Below, in pieces: positions 25,600 to 34,612 of a DNA stretch of 64,000 nt. Origin of the DNA: JAEEJA01 sp036343175 (GTDB lineage: Bacteria; Bacillota; Clostridia; Lachnospirales; Lachnospiraceae). Both the position numbers and the translations under genes were made by a program. The DNA is taken from contig JAZASR010000004.1 in assembly GCA_036343175.1 (NCBI GenBank), positions 1 through 64,000 of the forward strand, read 5' to 3'. How positions within the stretch are numbered: the first letter of the stretch is position 1; the number at the start of each line of letters is the position of its first letter. The notes under the pieces were generated by a model. That model worked only from the letters and a program-made list of their open reading frames with translations. It had not been told where the DNA came from and ran no database searches.

Positions 25600-26157
25600 A
25601 TGGTAAATGATATGAATACAGAATATGAAACTGATGACCTTGTGCTTAAAGTACTGAAGCCCGATTCAGCATACGAGGTCCTGAATTTTTATGAAAAAAA
25701 CAAATATTTTTTCGAGCCTCACGAGCCCGACAGGGGTGAAAACTTTTATTCACTTCAATTCCACAAGGCTAATCTCCAATATGAATATGAGGCTATGGAA
25801 TCAGGCAGCTATATGCGTCTGTGGATCTTCAGGAAAGGAGGTCCGGACGTACCGATAGGCACGTTCTGCTTTTATAACTATGTAAAAGGAGCCTTCCGTT
25901 TCTGTACGCTTGGGTATAAAACAGACTTCTACCATGCCCATAAAGGTATCATGTACAGGGCGCTTTCTTACTATATCCCTGTATTCATGAATGAAACAGG
26001 GATGCACAGGATCGAAGCCTTTGTAAGTTCAAAGAACACGCCTTCGATCGGACTCTTAAAAAAGCTTGGATTTAAGGCTGAGGGGACCATTCATTCCTAT
26101 GCTTATCTTAACGGGGCATGGAAGGATTTTGAATTGTATACGCTCATAGGTGAATAA
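25600..26157 (+). CDS. GNAT acetyltransferase, RimJ/RimL-like
   Basis: A cytoplasmic acetyl-CoA-dependent N-acetyltransferase of about 185 aa. The sequence DDLVLKVLKPDSAYEVLNFY opens the RimJ/RimL-type fold; IGTFCFYNYV is the central strand; GYKTDFYHAHKGIMYRALSYYI is the region where the acetyl-CoA loop lies, although the usual QxxGxG/A loop is degenerate here; and AFVSSKNTPSIGLLKKLGFKAEGT is the diagnostic C-terminal NxxSIxxLEKLGF-like motif. Its target could be a protein N-terminus or a small amine. The start is uncertain: GTG 25588, ATG 25600 and ATG 25612 are in frame and none has a clear ribosome site. Confidence 0.8.
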   Translation: MVNDMNTEYETDDLVLKVLKPDSAYEVLNFYEKNKYFFEPHEPDRGENFYSLQFHKANLQYEYEAMESGSYMRLWIFRKGGPDVPIGTFCFYNYVKGAFRFCTLGYKTDFYHAHKGIMYRALSYYIPVFMNETGMHRIEAFVSSKNTPSIGLLKKLGFKAEGTIHSYAYLNGAWKDFELYTLIGE

Positions 26158-26225
26158 AAAGCATTTTTACAAAATGTACTTTCAGGATGTGATAATTAAT
26201 AAAATTATCAAAAACAGGAGATATT

Positions 26226-27116
26226 ATGGATAATCAGAAAACAAACGAAAACGGGATGCATTCCATGTTCGAGGGTGAGACTCCTGAACAGCATGAAGCA
26301 AGAGTTAAAGCTCTCAGGGAAAAGATCAAAGCAAAACCGGTCGAAAAGCCTGAGGAGAAGAAGCCGGTCAATCATATAAAGAAAGTCATAGGCGTCATGA
26401 GCGGCAAAGGCGGTGTCGGCAAGTCATTCGTAACCGCTATGCTCGCTTCAGCTTCTGCGAAGTCAGGATATAAAACGGCCATCATTGACGCCGACCTTAC
26501 AGGTCCGTCGATTCCTCATATTTTCGGAACTACTGAAAGAGCAAAGGGAGACGGCACAGGACTTTCACCGCTTCTCACTCCTAAGTACGGCATAAAGACC
26601 ATATCAGTCAACAACCTTCTTGACCATGAAACAGACGCTGTCATCTGGCGCGGTCCTGTTATGTCTGCAATACTTCACCAGTTCGTTACAGACGTTTACT
26701 GGGACGATGTGGACATCCTTTTCGTCGATATGCCTCCGGGAACAGGAGACGTGCCTCTCACTATCTTCCAGGACTATAACGTCGATGGTATAGTGATCGT
26801 GACTTCACCTCAGGAGCTGGTATCTGTCATAGTCCAGAAGGCCGTACAGATGGCTGAAAAGATGCAGATACCAATTATTGGACTCATAGAGAATATGAGT
26901 TATCTTAACTGCCCGGACTGCGGCAGGAAGATCGAGGTCTTCGGAAAGAGCCATATAAGTGAAGCTGCAGACAAGTTCAACATACCGGTTCTCGGTAAAA
27001 TTCCTATCGATCCGAAAATTGCGGCTGCAGGCGATAATGGCAGGATCGAGGATCTTACCATTCCTGAATTTGACAAAGCATACAATAAAATCATGGACTT
27101 CTTTAATAATAAATAA
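26226..27116 (+). CDS. mrp: Mrp/NBP35 family iron-sulfur carrier ATPase
   Basis: Scaffold/carrier that transfers 4Fe-4S clusters to apoproteins. The 296 aa protein has a charged N-terminus without the DUF59 domain, the deviant Walker A MSGKGGVGKSFVTAML (about residue 58-73), DADLTGPSIPH, the switch VDMPPGTGDVPLTIFQ, and the cluster-binding pair Cys-Pro-Asp-Cys in NCPDCGRKIEVFG near residue 223. AGGAGATATT precedes the ATG. It is transcribed alone and ends at a terminator. Clients in this window could be the sulfite reductase and AprB ferredoxin-type clusters, but nothing ties it to them directly. Confidence 0.94.
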   Translation: MDNQKTNENGMHSMFEGETPEQHEARVKALREKIKAKPVEKPEEKKPVNHIKKVIGVMSGKGGVGKSFVTAMLASASAKSGYKTAIIDADLTGPSIPHIFGTTERAKGDGTGLSPLLTPKYGIKTISVNNLLDHETDAVIWRGPVMSAILHQFVTDVYWDDVDILFVDMPPGTGDVPLTIFQDYNVDGIVIVTSPQELVSVIVQKAVQMAEKMQIPIIGLIENMSYLNCPDCGRKIEVFGKSHISEAADKFNIPVLGKIPIDPKIAAAGDNGRIEDLTIPEFDKAYNKIMDFFNNK

Positions 27117-27158
27117 CAGATCTTCAGTAAGCAAAGACCATAAAATTAATAACATTAA

Positions 27159-27189
27159 AATACCACGGGGAAGGCCTCGTGGTATTTTT
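27159..27189 (+). terminator. mrp terminator
   Basis: AATACCACGGGG pairs with CCTCGTGGTATT (one G-U) around AAGG, followed by five T. A second small hairpin, CACGGG/CCCGTG, lies at about 27197-27217. Confidence 0.85.
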
Positions 27190-27241
27190 GTATATTCACG
27201 GGTAAAGCCCCGTGATTTATATATTATGCATAAGAATAAAA

Positions 27242-28591
27242 TTACGATCTCGAATGGTCGAGGTTTGCGAACTTTGTATACTGGCCGATCCAGGCAAGCT
27301 CTATAGTTCCCACCTCACCATTTCTCTGCTTGGCAATATTTATCTCGGCTATTCCCTTTTTTTCGCTCTTCTCCTTCTTATAATATTCATCGCGATAAAT
27401 GAACATTACAATATCAGCATCCTGCTCGATGGCACCGGATTCACGGAGGTCTGAAAGCATCGGGTGCTTGTTCTCACGGCTCTCGACAGCACGCGAAAGC
27501 TGCGAAAGGGCTATGATCGGAACATCCAGTTCTTTGGCAAGGATCTTAAGACCCCTTGATATATCAGATACTTCCTGCTGGCGGCTGTCGGATCTGCGTC
27601 CAATGCCGGAAGTCATGAGCTGAAGATAGTCAATGCAGACAAGATCAAGGCGGCCATGGTTTTCCACCTTAAGCTTTCTAAGCTTGGAGCGTATCTCGGA
27701 AAGGGTAATACCGGAATCAGCACAGATATTAAAATTCGTAGATCCCATCTTTGACATGCCTTCTACAACACTCTTCCAGTCAGCATCATTAAGGTCTCCT
27801 ATCCGAAGCTTCTGTGAATCAACATGGGTCTCCATGGAAAGTATCCTCTTTGCAAGCTGAGGAGCACTCATCTCGAGGCTGAACATAGCTACTACATTGC
27901 CATGTTTGGCGGCATTCCAGGCTATGTTCAATACAAAGGCGGTCTTTCCCATGGCAGGACGCGCTGCAACCAGGATAAGATCAGATTTCTGAAGGCCTGC
28001 AGTCTTGTTATCGAGATCAGTAAATCCGGTAGATAGACCGGTAACACGGCTTTTGTTATGATAAGCTTCATTCAGCTGATCCATTACTTCTATTGCCACG
28101 TCGCCGATATTCTCAAAATTACTGCCGATCCTGTTCTGAGTAATGTCAAATATTGACTTCTCAGCATCATTTAATATCTGATCTACCGGCTTTATGGCAG
28201 CGTAGCTTTCACTTGAAATACTGTTAGAGGCTTTTATGAGTCTTCTCAATGAAGCCTTCTCCCATATTATATCCGCATATTTTCCGGCATTGAATGCAGA
28301 TGGGACCAGAGCTACTATACCGGACAGAAATGCCACATCGCTGAATGAAGGCGGTACATTCATTGACTTAAGGCGGTCGCTTACAGTAATTACATCGACC
28401 TCCTCACCATTATGAAACATCCTTAATGCGGCTTCATATATGGCGCCATATTGAGGATTGTAAAAATCGTCCTTTTTTATCTTGTCTTCGACATCAAGTA
28501 TGACATCCGGATCCATAAGGATGGATCCTATTACAGCAGTCTCAGCGTTTTCGTCATGTGGAGGTACGCCCTTTACTACTTCCTTATCCAC
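27242..28591 (-). CDS. dnaB: replicative DNA helicase
   Basis: Hexameric 5'-3' helicase that unwinds the replication fork. The 449 aa protein has the N-terminal DnaB domain (PPHDENAETAVIGSILMD), a Walker A ARPAMGKTAF (about 209-218), Walker B LDLVCIDYLQLM, and the QLSRAVESR arginine-finger segment, with the late KQRNGEVGTIELAW. It ends the gdpP-rplI-dnaB operon, 18 nt after rplI, an order shared by most Firmicutes. The start codon ATG 28591 lies near the rplI stop, so translation is likely coupled. There is no intein. Confidence 0.97.
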   Translation of the reverse strand: MDKEVVKGVPPHDENAETAVIGSILMDPDVILDVEDKIKKDDFYNPQYGAIYEAALRMFHNGEEVDVITVSDRLKSMNVPPSFSDVAFLSGIVALVPSAFNAGKYADIIWEKASLRRLIKASNSISSESYAAIKPVDQILNDAEKSIFDITQNRIGSNFENIGDVAIEVMDQLNEAYHNKSRVTGLSTGFTDLDNKTAGLQKSDLILVAARPAMGKTAFVLNIAWNAAKHGNVVAMFSLEMSAPQLAKRILSMETHVDSQKLRIGDLNDADWKSVVEGMSKMGSTNFNICADSGITLSEIRSKLRKLKVENHGRLDLVCIDYLQLMTSGIGRRSDSRQQEVSDISRGLKILAKELDVPIIALSQLSRAVESRENKHPMLSDLRESGAIEQDADIVMFIYRDEYYKKEKSEKKGIAEINIAKQRNGEVGTIELAWIGQYTKFANLDHSRS

Positions 28592-28609
28592 TATCTGGCC
28601 TCCTATTCA

Positions 28610-29056
28610 TCAGGCTTCGCTTACATTAACTTTAATAGTTCCGCTTATCTGCTTATGAAGACGGATAGTAACATTGTAGGCTCCAGGTCCTTTTATCGGG
28701 ACATCCAACTCCATCTTCTTTTTATCAAATTCATAACCTAACTGCCTTTTTATCTCTTCCGCAATTTCCTTTGTGGATATAGAGCCGAAGCTTCTTCCAT
28801 TAGACCCGGTCTTTATCCTGAGACTGATGGACTTGTCGGCAAGTTCTTTTACGAGAGCCTCAGCAGCCTCGGTCTTTTCACGCTCAACTTTTTCTTCATG
28901 TGCCTTCTGAAGCTTCAGATCATTGAGATTCTTTGCATTAGCTTCAAGTGCAAGCTTCTTCTTCAAAAGGAAATTCCTTGCATATCCGTCATTTACATTT
29001 ACGCGGTCGCCCTTCTTACCCAGACTCCTTACGTCCTGAATCAATATAACTTCCAT
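28610..29056 (-). CDS. rplI: 50S ribosomal protein L9
   Basis: Large-subunit protein that binds 23S rRNA domain V and helps reading-frame maintenance. The 148 aa length is standard. The N-terminal RNA-binding lobe reads MEVILIQDVRSLGKKGDRVN followed by DGYARNFLLKKKLALEA; a long helix links it to the C-terminal lobe (SNGRSFGSISTKEIAEEI). It lies between gdpP and dnaB. AAAGGAATGAGATAA precedes the ATG. Confidence 0.98.
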   Translation of the reverse strand: MEVILIQDVRSLGKKGDRVNVNDGYARNFLLKKKLALEANAKNLNDLKLQKAHEEKVEREKTEAAEALVKELADKSISLRIKTGSNGRSFGSISTKEIAEEIKRQLGYEFDKKKMELDVPIKGPGAYNVTIRLHKQISGTIKVNVSEA

Positions 29057-29163
29057 TTATCTCATTCCTTTCAAAATATTTCAAATAAAAAGGTAAATAA
29101 AGCACTGGCTTTACAAGTCACTGCTTTGCACCGGCTTTGGATCGTATATCCGTGATTAAATTA

Positions 29164-31254
29164 TCACCCGGCTTTGGCATTCTCCCCGGCTATTTCATCA
29201 TCTCTGATGCTCATGTCTATAAGCTTCTTTAATTTATCAATGACTATATCGGTATCGGTTTCCTTAAGCTGGACACCCGCGGCATTGACATGACCGCCGC
29301 CGCCCATTTCCTCCATGATACGCTGAACGTTAACTTCATCTATAGACCTTGCAGAGATCCAGGTCCTGTCTCCATTAACAGTGAGAACAAAAGAAGCCTT
29401 TACGTTATTGATATCGAGCAGGGCATTGGCAACCTTGGCTGCAAGTACCATAGGATCTTCGTTATCGCCCGGATCATTCACCACGATTGCATAACCGTCA
29501 CGATACATCTCAGTATTCATGATGATCGAAGATATCTGCCTGTATTCGCCTATATCTTCGCGGAACATCTTCCTTACCTTAACAGTATCTGCCCCCGACC
29601 TCTTCAGATAAGCCATGGTCTCAAGAGTTCTGATGCCGGTCTTGTCGGTAAAGTGGTTCGTATCTATCATGATGCCGGCATACATGGCATTAGCCTCTTC
29701 TACCGTAAGCTTGACTCTGCCGCTTACATACTGTGTGATCTCAGCGACCATCTCACAGGCTGATGAAGCATAAGGCTCTATGTAGCGGAGCAAGGCATTG
29801 GAAATGGAATTGCCCGCCTGTCTGTGGTGGTCTATGACAACTATCGACTTAGTCATACCAAGCAGTTCCGGACACTGTACTCTTTCCGGAGTGCTGGTAT
29901 CCACGATAATAAGTGCTGTCTGTTCATCTACAAGATTTTTGGCCTGTTCGCAGTCTATGATCATATCCTTTGGATATTTGATATCGCTGAATGATGAAAG
30001 GATCGGATCAACCGACTTTGAATAATCCTCAAATACTATATATGCCTTGCGGTCGAGAGCCTTGGCTATCCTGTATATGCCTGTACAGGCACCGAATGAA
30101 TCGAGATCGCCTTTCTGGTGCCCCATAACCACTACTCTTTCCTTGCCTGTGATCAGATCCTGAAGGGCCTGAGCTTTAACTCTGGCCTTAACTCTTGTAG
30201 TACGCTCTACCTGAACAGACTTGCCTCCGAAGAATTCTTCACTTTCATTATTCTTGATGACGACCTGGTCGCCTCCGCGGCCAAGTGCCAGATCGATGGC
30301 TCCGCGTGCCTTCATGTATCTGTCTGTAAATGTACCGGTTCCGGTTCCGATACCGATACTTATGGTACAATGGATCTGCTCGTTATTATTGAAGCCAGAC
30401 CTTATCTCCTCAACTACAGGGAAACGCCTGGCCCTGAGCTCTTCGAGATATTTCTGCCTGAATACGAACAGGTACTTATCCTTCTCAAATTTCTTTGAAA
30501 CCGCATCTATGCTGTTCATGAATGTATTGATACGTCTCTCGCAGATAGCCAGGCTCAAGGTCTCCTTAACATCCTCAGAGTTATTGAATATCTCTTCATA
30601 GTTATCGATATAGAGCAGACCTACGATCAGGTTCTCATCTTTTACCTGCTTCTTCATCATGTTGGCTTCTGTAGTATCGCCAATGATCATGATAATAGCG
30701 CTGTCTACTCCGATCAGCCTGTCGAGAGGCAGGGTCGAATCATTCTTCTCATCCTTTACCCCGCGCATGCTCACACGGCGGAGAGCCACCTGATAATTGC
30801 GCCCGTTCAGTTCCTCATCGAAAAAGCGGTCACGGCCTCCTCTTGGGAATACATCTTCTGTAATATCGGGAAAAATATTCGAAATATTCTTCCTGGCTGC
30901 CTTGCGGCTGACTATGACTTCCTGACATTCTTTATTGCACCAGATCAGATGGCCGGTCTCAGACAGTACACCCATCGGTATATGCATCTCATTGAGGATG
31001 CCCGCCTGCATCTCGCCGTAATTCTGGGCAAACTCAACAAGGTCATTGTAAATGGTCCTCCGGCTCAGGAAATAGATCAATAATGTTATGAGCAGAAAAA
31101 GACCCAAATATACAAGACATATACACCCTGACTTCTTACTGTGCATAAACTCCTGGGCAGTAAGCACTGCCATCATAGCATCCATCAGGAACGGCCAGCG
31201 CAGATACATTCCAAGACCGCCGCGAAGTCTTATCTTTTCTCCTTTGCTCTTCAT
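29164..31254 (-). CDS. gdpP: cyclic-di-AMP phosphodiesterase GdpP
   Basis: Membrane enzyme that hydrolyses c-di-AMP to pApA, controlling osmotic and wall homeostasis. The 696 aa protein has two transmembrane helices (within 18-62), a PAS-like domain (about 75-150, MPMGVLSETGHLIWCNKECQ), a degenerate GGDEF domain (about 165-300) without the GGDEF loop, and a C-terminal DHH-DHHA1 module with VMGHQKGDLDSFGA, IIVDTS, VVIDHHRQ and the GGGGHVNAAG of DHHA1. Start ATG 31254 has GAGGA 4-5 nt upstream; an in-frame ATG at 31287 lacks a site. It heads the gdpP-rplI-dnaB operon behind a consensus promoter. Confidence 0.95.
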   Translation of the reverse strand: MKSKGEKIRLRGGLGMYLRWPFLMDAMMAVLTAQEFMHSKKSGCICLVYLGLFLLITLLIYFLSRRTIYNDLVEFAQNYGEMQAGILNEMHIPMGVLSETGHLIWCNKECQEVIVSRKAARKNISNIFPDITEDVFPRGGRDRFFDEELNGRNYQVALRRVSMRGVKDEKNDSTLPLDRLIGVDSAIIMIIGDTTEANMMKKQVKDENLIVGLLYIDNYEEIFNNSEDVKETLSLAICERRINTFMNSIDAVSKKFEKDKYLFVFRQKYLEELRARRFPVVEEIRSGFNNNEQIHCTISIGIGTGTGTFTDRYMKARGAIDLALGRGGDQVVIKNNESEEFFGGKSVQVERTTRVKARVKAQALQDLITGKERVVVMGHQKGDLDSFGACTGIYRIAKALDRKAYIVFEDYSKSVDPILSSFSDIKYPKDMIIDCEQAKNLVDEQTALIIVDTSTPERVQCPELLGMTKSIVVIDHHRQAGNSISNALLRYIEPYASSACEMVAEITQYVSGRVKLTVEEANAMYAGIMIDTNHFTDKTGIRTLETMAYLKRSGADTVKVRKMFREDIGEYRQISSIIMNTEMYRDGYAIVVNDPGDNEDPMVLAAKVANALLDINNVKASFVLTVNGDRTWISARSIDEVNVQRIMEEMGGGGHVNAAGVQLKETDTDIVIDKLKKLIDMSIRDDEIAGENAKAG

Positions 31255-31296
31255 AATATCCTCATTCCTTATATAAACATATCGCATTTGACGTTA

Positions 31297-31325
31297 ATTA
31301 TATCATTTGTAATATACAGTGTCAA
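31297..31325 (-). promoter_or_regulatory. gdpP operon promoter
   Basis: On the minus strand perfect TTGACA (31320-31325), 17 bp spacer, perfect TATAAT (31297-31302); about 43 nt before the start codon. Confidence 0.88.
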
Positions 31326-31335
31326 AATACGGGCA

Positions 31336-31376
31336 TAAAAAAAGACCGGAGTCCAAAGACTTCCGGACTCCGGTCC
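31336..31376 (-). terminator. tRNA-Thr terminator
   Basis: GACCGGAGTCC pairs with GGACTCCGGTC (31344-31375), followed by seven T on the minus strand. It lies 15 nt past the tRNA end and just upstream of the gdpP promoter, so it insulates the two units. Confidence 0.92.
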
Positions 31377-31390
31377 AATTCATACCTTCA

Positions 31391-31463
31391 AGCTGCTAAC
31401 GGGATTTGAACCCGTGACCTCCGCCTTACCAAGGCGACGCTCTACCGACTGAGCCATAGCAGC
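31391..31463 (-). tRNA. tRNA-Thr (anticodon GGT)
   Basis: Cloverleaf on the complement: acceptor GCTGCTA with TAGCAGC, D-arm GCTC-AGTCGGTA-GAGC, anticodon stem TCGCC/GGCGG with loop TTGGTAA (anticodon GGT, codons ACC/ACT) and T-arm ACGGG-TTCAAAT-CCCGT. CCA is not encoded. Confidence 0.96.
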
Positions 31464-31510
31464 AGGAACGCACGCTAAAAAAACATATGGCTTTTTTAGA
31501 CAACAGGCGT

Positions 31511-31539
31511 ATTATACAATAGGTGCCGGAGAATTTCAA
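31511..31539 (-). promoter_or_regulatory. tRNA-Thr promoter
   Basis: On the minus strand TTGAAA (31534-31539), 17 bp spacer, TATAAT (31511-31516). Predicted leader of about 40 nt contains CTAAAAAA/TTTTTTAG. Confidence 0.8.
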
Positions 31540-31651
31540 CTACTTTTTTTCTGCCGTTTGATCCGCGCTTTATACCTTTCAGACCACTTCCGAAAAAGAA
31601 ACTTTTTAGGTTCATTAATAAACTTTGATACTGAACGTCCAGGTTTTCTAC

Positions 31652-31850
31652 ATTCATCAGCCTCAAGGAACTTAAAAAGCACTTTGATGGTCAGGTAAAT
31701 GCTTTTTGATCATTCTGAACGCCGCTTCTTAGCGAAGACGACCGTAAGGAAAGTCTGAGGTTAGAAGCGCTGCGTGAAGAAGTGAGCGAAAGCGTATCAA
31801 AAAGCATTACCTGATCACAAAGTGCTGCGAAAAATTAAAAGGCTGATGAA
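31652..31850. repeat. 199 bp foldback (MITE-like) element
   Basis: Long imperfect inverted repeat. Outer arms ATTCATCAGCCT (31652-31663) and AGGCTGATGAA (31840-31850); middle arms AGCACTTTG (31679-31687) and CAAAGTGCT (31818-31826); inner arms of about 20 bp at 31691-31710 and 31796-31814 with one bulged A. The 85 nt loop holds a nested CGCTTCT/AGAAGCG stem. Weaker complementarity continues outward to about 31640 and 31865. It encodes no protein. It occupies the 454 bp gap between the tRNA-Thr promoter and hemB and could be a miniature inverted-repeat element or a structured RNA. Confidence 0.7.
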
Positions 31851-31917
31851 CACAAAAAACCGGAGATAATCGGAAACGTATACTTTTCCTTAAAATCATG
31901 AAGGCTGATGAGATATC

Positions 31918-32913
31918 TTAGCGCAGGGATGAAAAGTCAAATTTAGTGCGGTCTTCATCGAGCCAGCGGCATGCATCCAGGGCATGATATGTTATGATGA
32001 TGCCGGCGCCGGCACGCTTTATGGCTATTAGATTCTCCATGACGATCTTCTTCTCATCGATCCAGCCATTTGCTGCCGCAGCCTTTACCATAGCATATTC
32101 ACCGCTGACATTGTAGGCTGCCAGAGGGATGTTTGTGTTGCAGGAAACATATCTGATAACATCGAGATATGCGAGAGCAGGCTTCACCATGATCATATCT
32201 GCGCCTTCATTGATGTCATCAAGGCACTCACGCAGGGCTTCCTTAACATTGGCGGGATCCATCTGATATCCTCTTCTGTCGCCAAAGCCGGGCGCTGATT
32301 CTGCAGCATCGCGGAATGGGGCATAGTAGCCTGATGCATACTTGGCACTGTAGGACATGATAGGAGTCATCTTATGACCGCTCTCATCAAGCGCCTTACG
32401 GATCGCTGCCACCCTGCCGTCCATCATATCTGATGGTGCTATTACGTCGGCTCCTGCATCTGCAAGACTGACTGCCATCTTCGAAAGATACTTAAGTGTC
32501 TCGTCATTCATTACACGATTATTTCTGACTATACCGCAATGACCGTGGCTTGTATATTCACAAAGGCAGACGTCAGCAATTATCATGAGCTGGGGAGCAT
32601 ATTCTTTTATCCTGCGGATAGCAGTTTGTGTTACCCCGTGAGGATCATAGCTTTCTGAAGCATATTCATCCTTATGCTTTGGCACTCCGAATATGAGAAT
32701 GGCGCTGACTTTTGCTTCAAGTACCCTGTCTATCTCTTCAGTTATAGTATCCGGTGAATATTGACATATGCCGGGCATGGAAGGGACCGGCTCTTTTAAC
32801 CCTTCGCCCTCTTTAACAAATACCGGATATACAAAATTTTCTTTTTCAAGATGCGTCTCACGGACAAGTGAACGCATAGTCTCATTTACTCGAAGCCTTC
32901 TGTGCCTTACCAT
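31918..32913 (-). CDS. hemB: delta-aminolevulinic acid dehydratase (porphobilinogen synthase)
   Basis: Condenses two 5-aminolevulinate molecules to porphobilinogen. The 331 aa protein shows the zinc-type cysteine cluster DVCLCEYTSHGHCG and both Schiff-base lysine regions, PIMSYSAKYASGYY and MIMVKPALAYLD. ATG 32913 is chosen because AAGGAG lies 8 nt upstream; an in-frame GTG at 32922 touches that site. It is the last gene of the tetrapyrrole operon, 5 nt after the cobA/hemD stop. Together with the upstream genes it supplies uroporphyrinogen III for siroheme, and perhaps cobalamin. Confidence 0.96.
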   Translation of the reverse strand: MVRHRRLRVNETMRSLVRETHLEKENFVYPVFVKEGEGLKEPVPSMPGICQYSPDTITEEIDRVLEAKVSAILIFGVPKHKDEYASESYDPHGVTQTAIRRIKEYAPQLMIIADVCLCEYTSHGHCGIVRNNRVMNDETLKYLSKMAVSLADAGADVIAPSDMMDGRVAAIRKALDESGHKMTPIMSYSAKYASGYYAPFRDAAESAPGFGDRRGYQMDPANVKEALRECLDDINEGADMIMVKPALAYLDVIRYVSCNTNIPLAAYNVSGEYAMVKAAAANGWIDEKKIVMENLIAIKRAGAGIIITYHALDACRWLDEDRTKFDFSSLR

Positions 32914-32918
32914 TTCTT

Positions 32919-34502
32919 TCACTCCTTATTAAAAAAATCATGCATACAGTCACAAAGACCGCTCACAGTATATTTATCTGCTGTGATAAGGTTAACATTT
33001 TCTGATATTTTCAATGTATATGCTTCCGAAGTTTCTATCAGTGCAAATCCGGAAGCATCTCCCTTTAATGACTTGTATTCTCTGACAAATTCATCCTCTG
33101 TAAACTTTCCGATGCAGAAGATATTTACTTCCCCATAAAAAACATCAGCTGCATTTTTATCATTCAATTCTGCAAAGAAAGCCCTGGCTCCGGACGCGCT
33201 TAAGAAGACAAAGCTTTTCTCATGCCTGATAATATTTTCAAAATCAGCTGCAGCCCTTCCTTCTACGTCATATATCAATAGCTCTGTATGGTAAATGCCC
33301 GCTTTCTCAAGAGCATAAACAATGCTTTTGCTTCCTGTATAAGCATGAGGGATAAGAACTTTCTGTCCCCTGCATATATGCTCCGTAAACTCTCCGGCAA
33401 AATGATCTGAATCCGGATGAGAGCTCATGAAATCGCATGCAATATGGTACTTCTTAAGTTCATCCGCAGTACCCTCGGCAATGCAGCCAAACTTCAGATC
33501 TGACAGTGTACGTATATCTGCTACTGACTCATTAAAGATCTGAAAAAAAAGCTTTACTGCCTGCCGGCTGGTAAACAGTACCCAGTCATAAGGAAATTTG
33601 CGCTTTTCGGAATATTTATCTGCTTCCTTAAAGATCTGAAGAAGCTTCTCCGCGTCCGGAAGCCTTTTTACCGCCATATCCATCATTGGTACTGTGCCTA
33701 TGCCGCATCCATTCAAAGCGCGCCTCAATTTATTCAGGGTATCGCAAGTTCCTACAACTGCCACTCTTTTCTTATATGAGCAAAGGACGTTCACGACGTC
33801 TCCTATGACAATGATCGAAGGCGACCCGACCCCTTCATTCTCTGCGATATCCGCAATAGACCCGAGGTCTCCGACAAGCTTTTTTTCACTGCCAAGGGTC
33901 CCGTCATGTATGACCGCAGCCGGTGTCTGCCTGTCTTTACCAAAATTTACAAGAGTCCCGGCAATGAATCTTAAATTCCGGGATCCCATAAGGAAGACCA
34001 ATGTCCCTTCTTCACCGGCAAGTATTTTAAGCCTCGCGTACACGTCTTCCATGTCATTGATTCCATCCATGGTATGGCCTGTAACAACGTGAAAGCTCCT
34101 CGCCATCCCCCTGTGAGTCACAGGAATGCCTGCTGTTTCAGGAACTGCTATGGCAGAAGTAAGTCCGGGGATCACCTCAAAATGAATTCCCGCCTCATTG
34201 AGAGCAAGTACTTCCTCGCCGCCTCTTCCGAATACAAAAGGATCACCGCCCTTAAGCCTTACAACTCTTTCATATTTTCTGCCATACGTAATAAGAAGGT
34301 CATTTATCTCCTGCTGACTGGCATAATGTTTACCGGGCTCCTTGCCAACATATATCATCTCGGCACCCTCGGGTACTTCATTCAATATATCATCTGATAT
34401 CAGCCTGTCATATATGACGCATTGAGCTCTTCTCAAGGCATTCAGGCCTCTGACCGTGATAAGGTCTTTCGCCCCGGGTCCGGCCCCTACAAGTATTACC
34501 AT
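32919..34502 (-). CDS. cobA-hemD: fused uroporphyrinogen-III C-methyltransferase / uroporphyrinogen-III synthase
   Basis: A 527 aa bifunctional enzyme. Residues 1-245 are a SUMT (MVILVGAGPGAKDLITVRGL; KGGDPFVFGRGGEE; PGLTSAIAVPETAGIPVTHRG), which methylates uroporphyrinogen III twice to precorrin-2. Residues about 250-527 are HemD, the poorly conserved synthase that closes and inverts ring D (WVLFTSRQAVKLFF; ARAFFAELN). The fusion is common in Clostridia. Start ATG 34502 has AGGAG upstream; the longer frame upstream duplicates part of this leader and is not conserved. It lies between hemC and hemB and directs flux to siroheme. Confidence 0.95.
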   Translation of the reverse strand: MVILVGAGPGAKDLITVRGLNALRRAQCVIYDRLISDDILNEVPEGAEMIYVGKEPGKHYASQQEINDLLITYGRKYERVVRLKGGDPFVFGRGGEEVLALNEAGIHFEVIPGLTSAIAVPETAGIPVTHRGMARSFHVVTGHTMDGINDMEDVYARLKILAGEEGTLVFLMGSRNLRFIAGTLVNFGKDRQTPAAVIHDGTLGSEKKLVGDLGSIADIAENEGVGSPSIIVIGDVVNVLCSYKKRVAVVGTCDTLNKLRRALNGCGIGTVPMMDMAVKRLPDAEKLLQIFKEADKYSEKRKFPYDWVLFTSRQAVKLFFQIFNESVADIRTLSDLKFGCIAEGTADELKKYHIACDFMSSHPDSDHFAGEFTEHICRGQKVLIPHAYTGSKSIVYALEKAGIYHTELLIYDVEGRAAADFENIIRHEKSFVFLSASGARAFFAELNDKNAADVFYGEVNIFCIGKFTEDEFVREYKSLKGDASGFALIETSEAYTLKISENVNLITADKYTVSGLCDCMHDFFNKE

Positions 34503-34612
34503 AGAAAAATCTCCTAATGTGCAAGAAAAACTGCCTTTGAAAAAGCAGGCACTGCAAGTATTACCATAATAAAATTTCCTAATGATCAAAAGTAAGCTTT
34601 GAGGATAGAATG

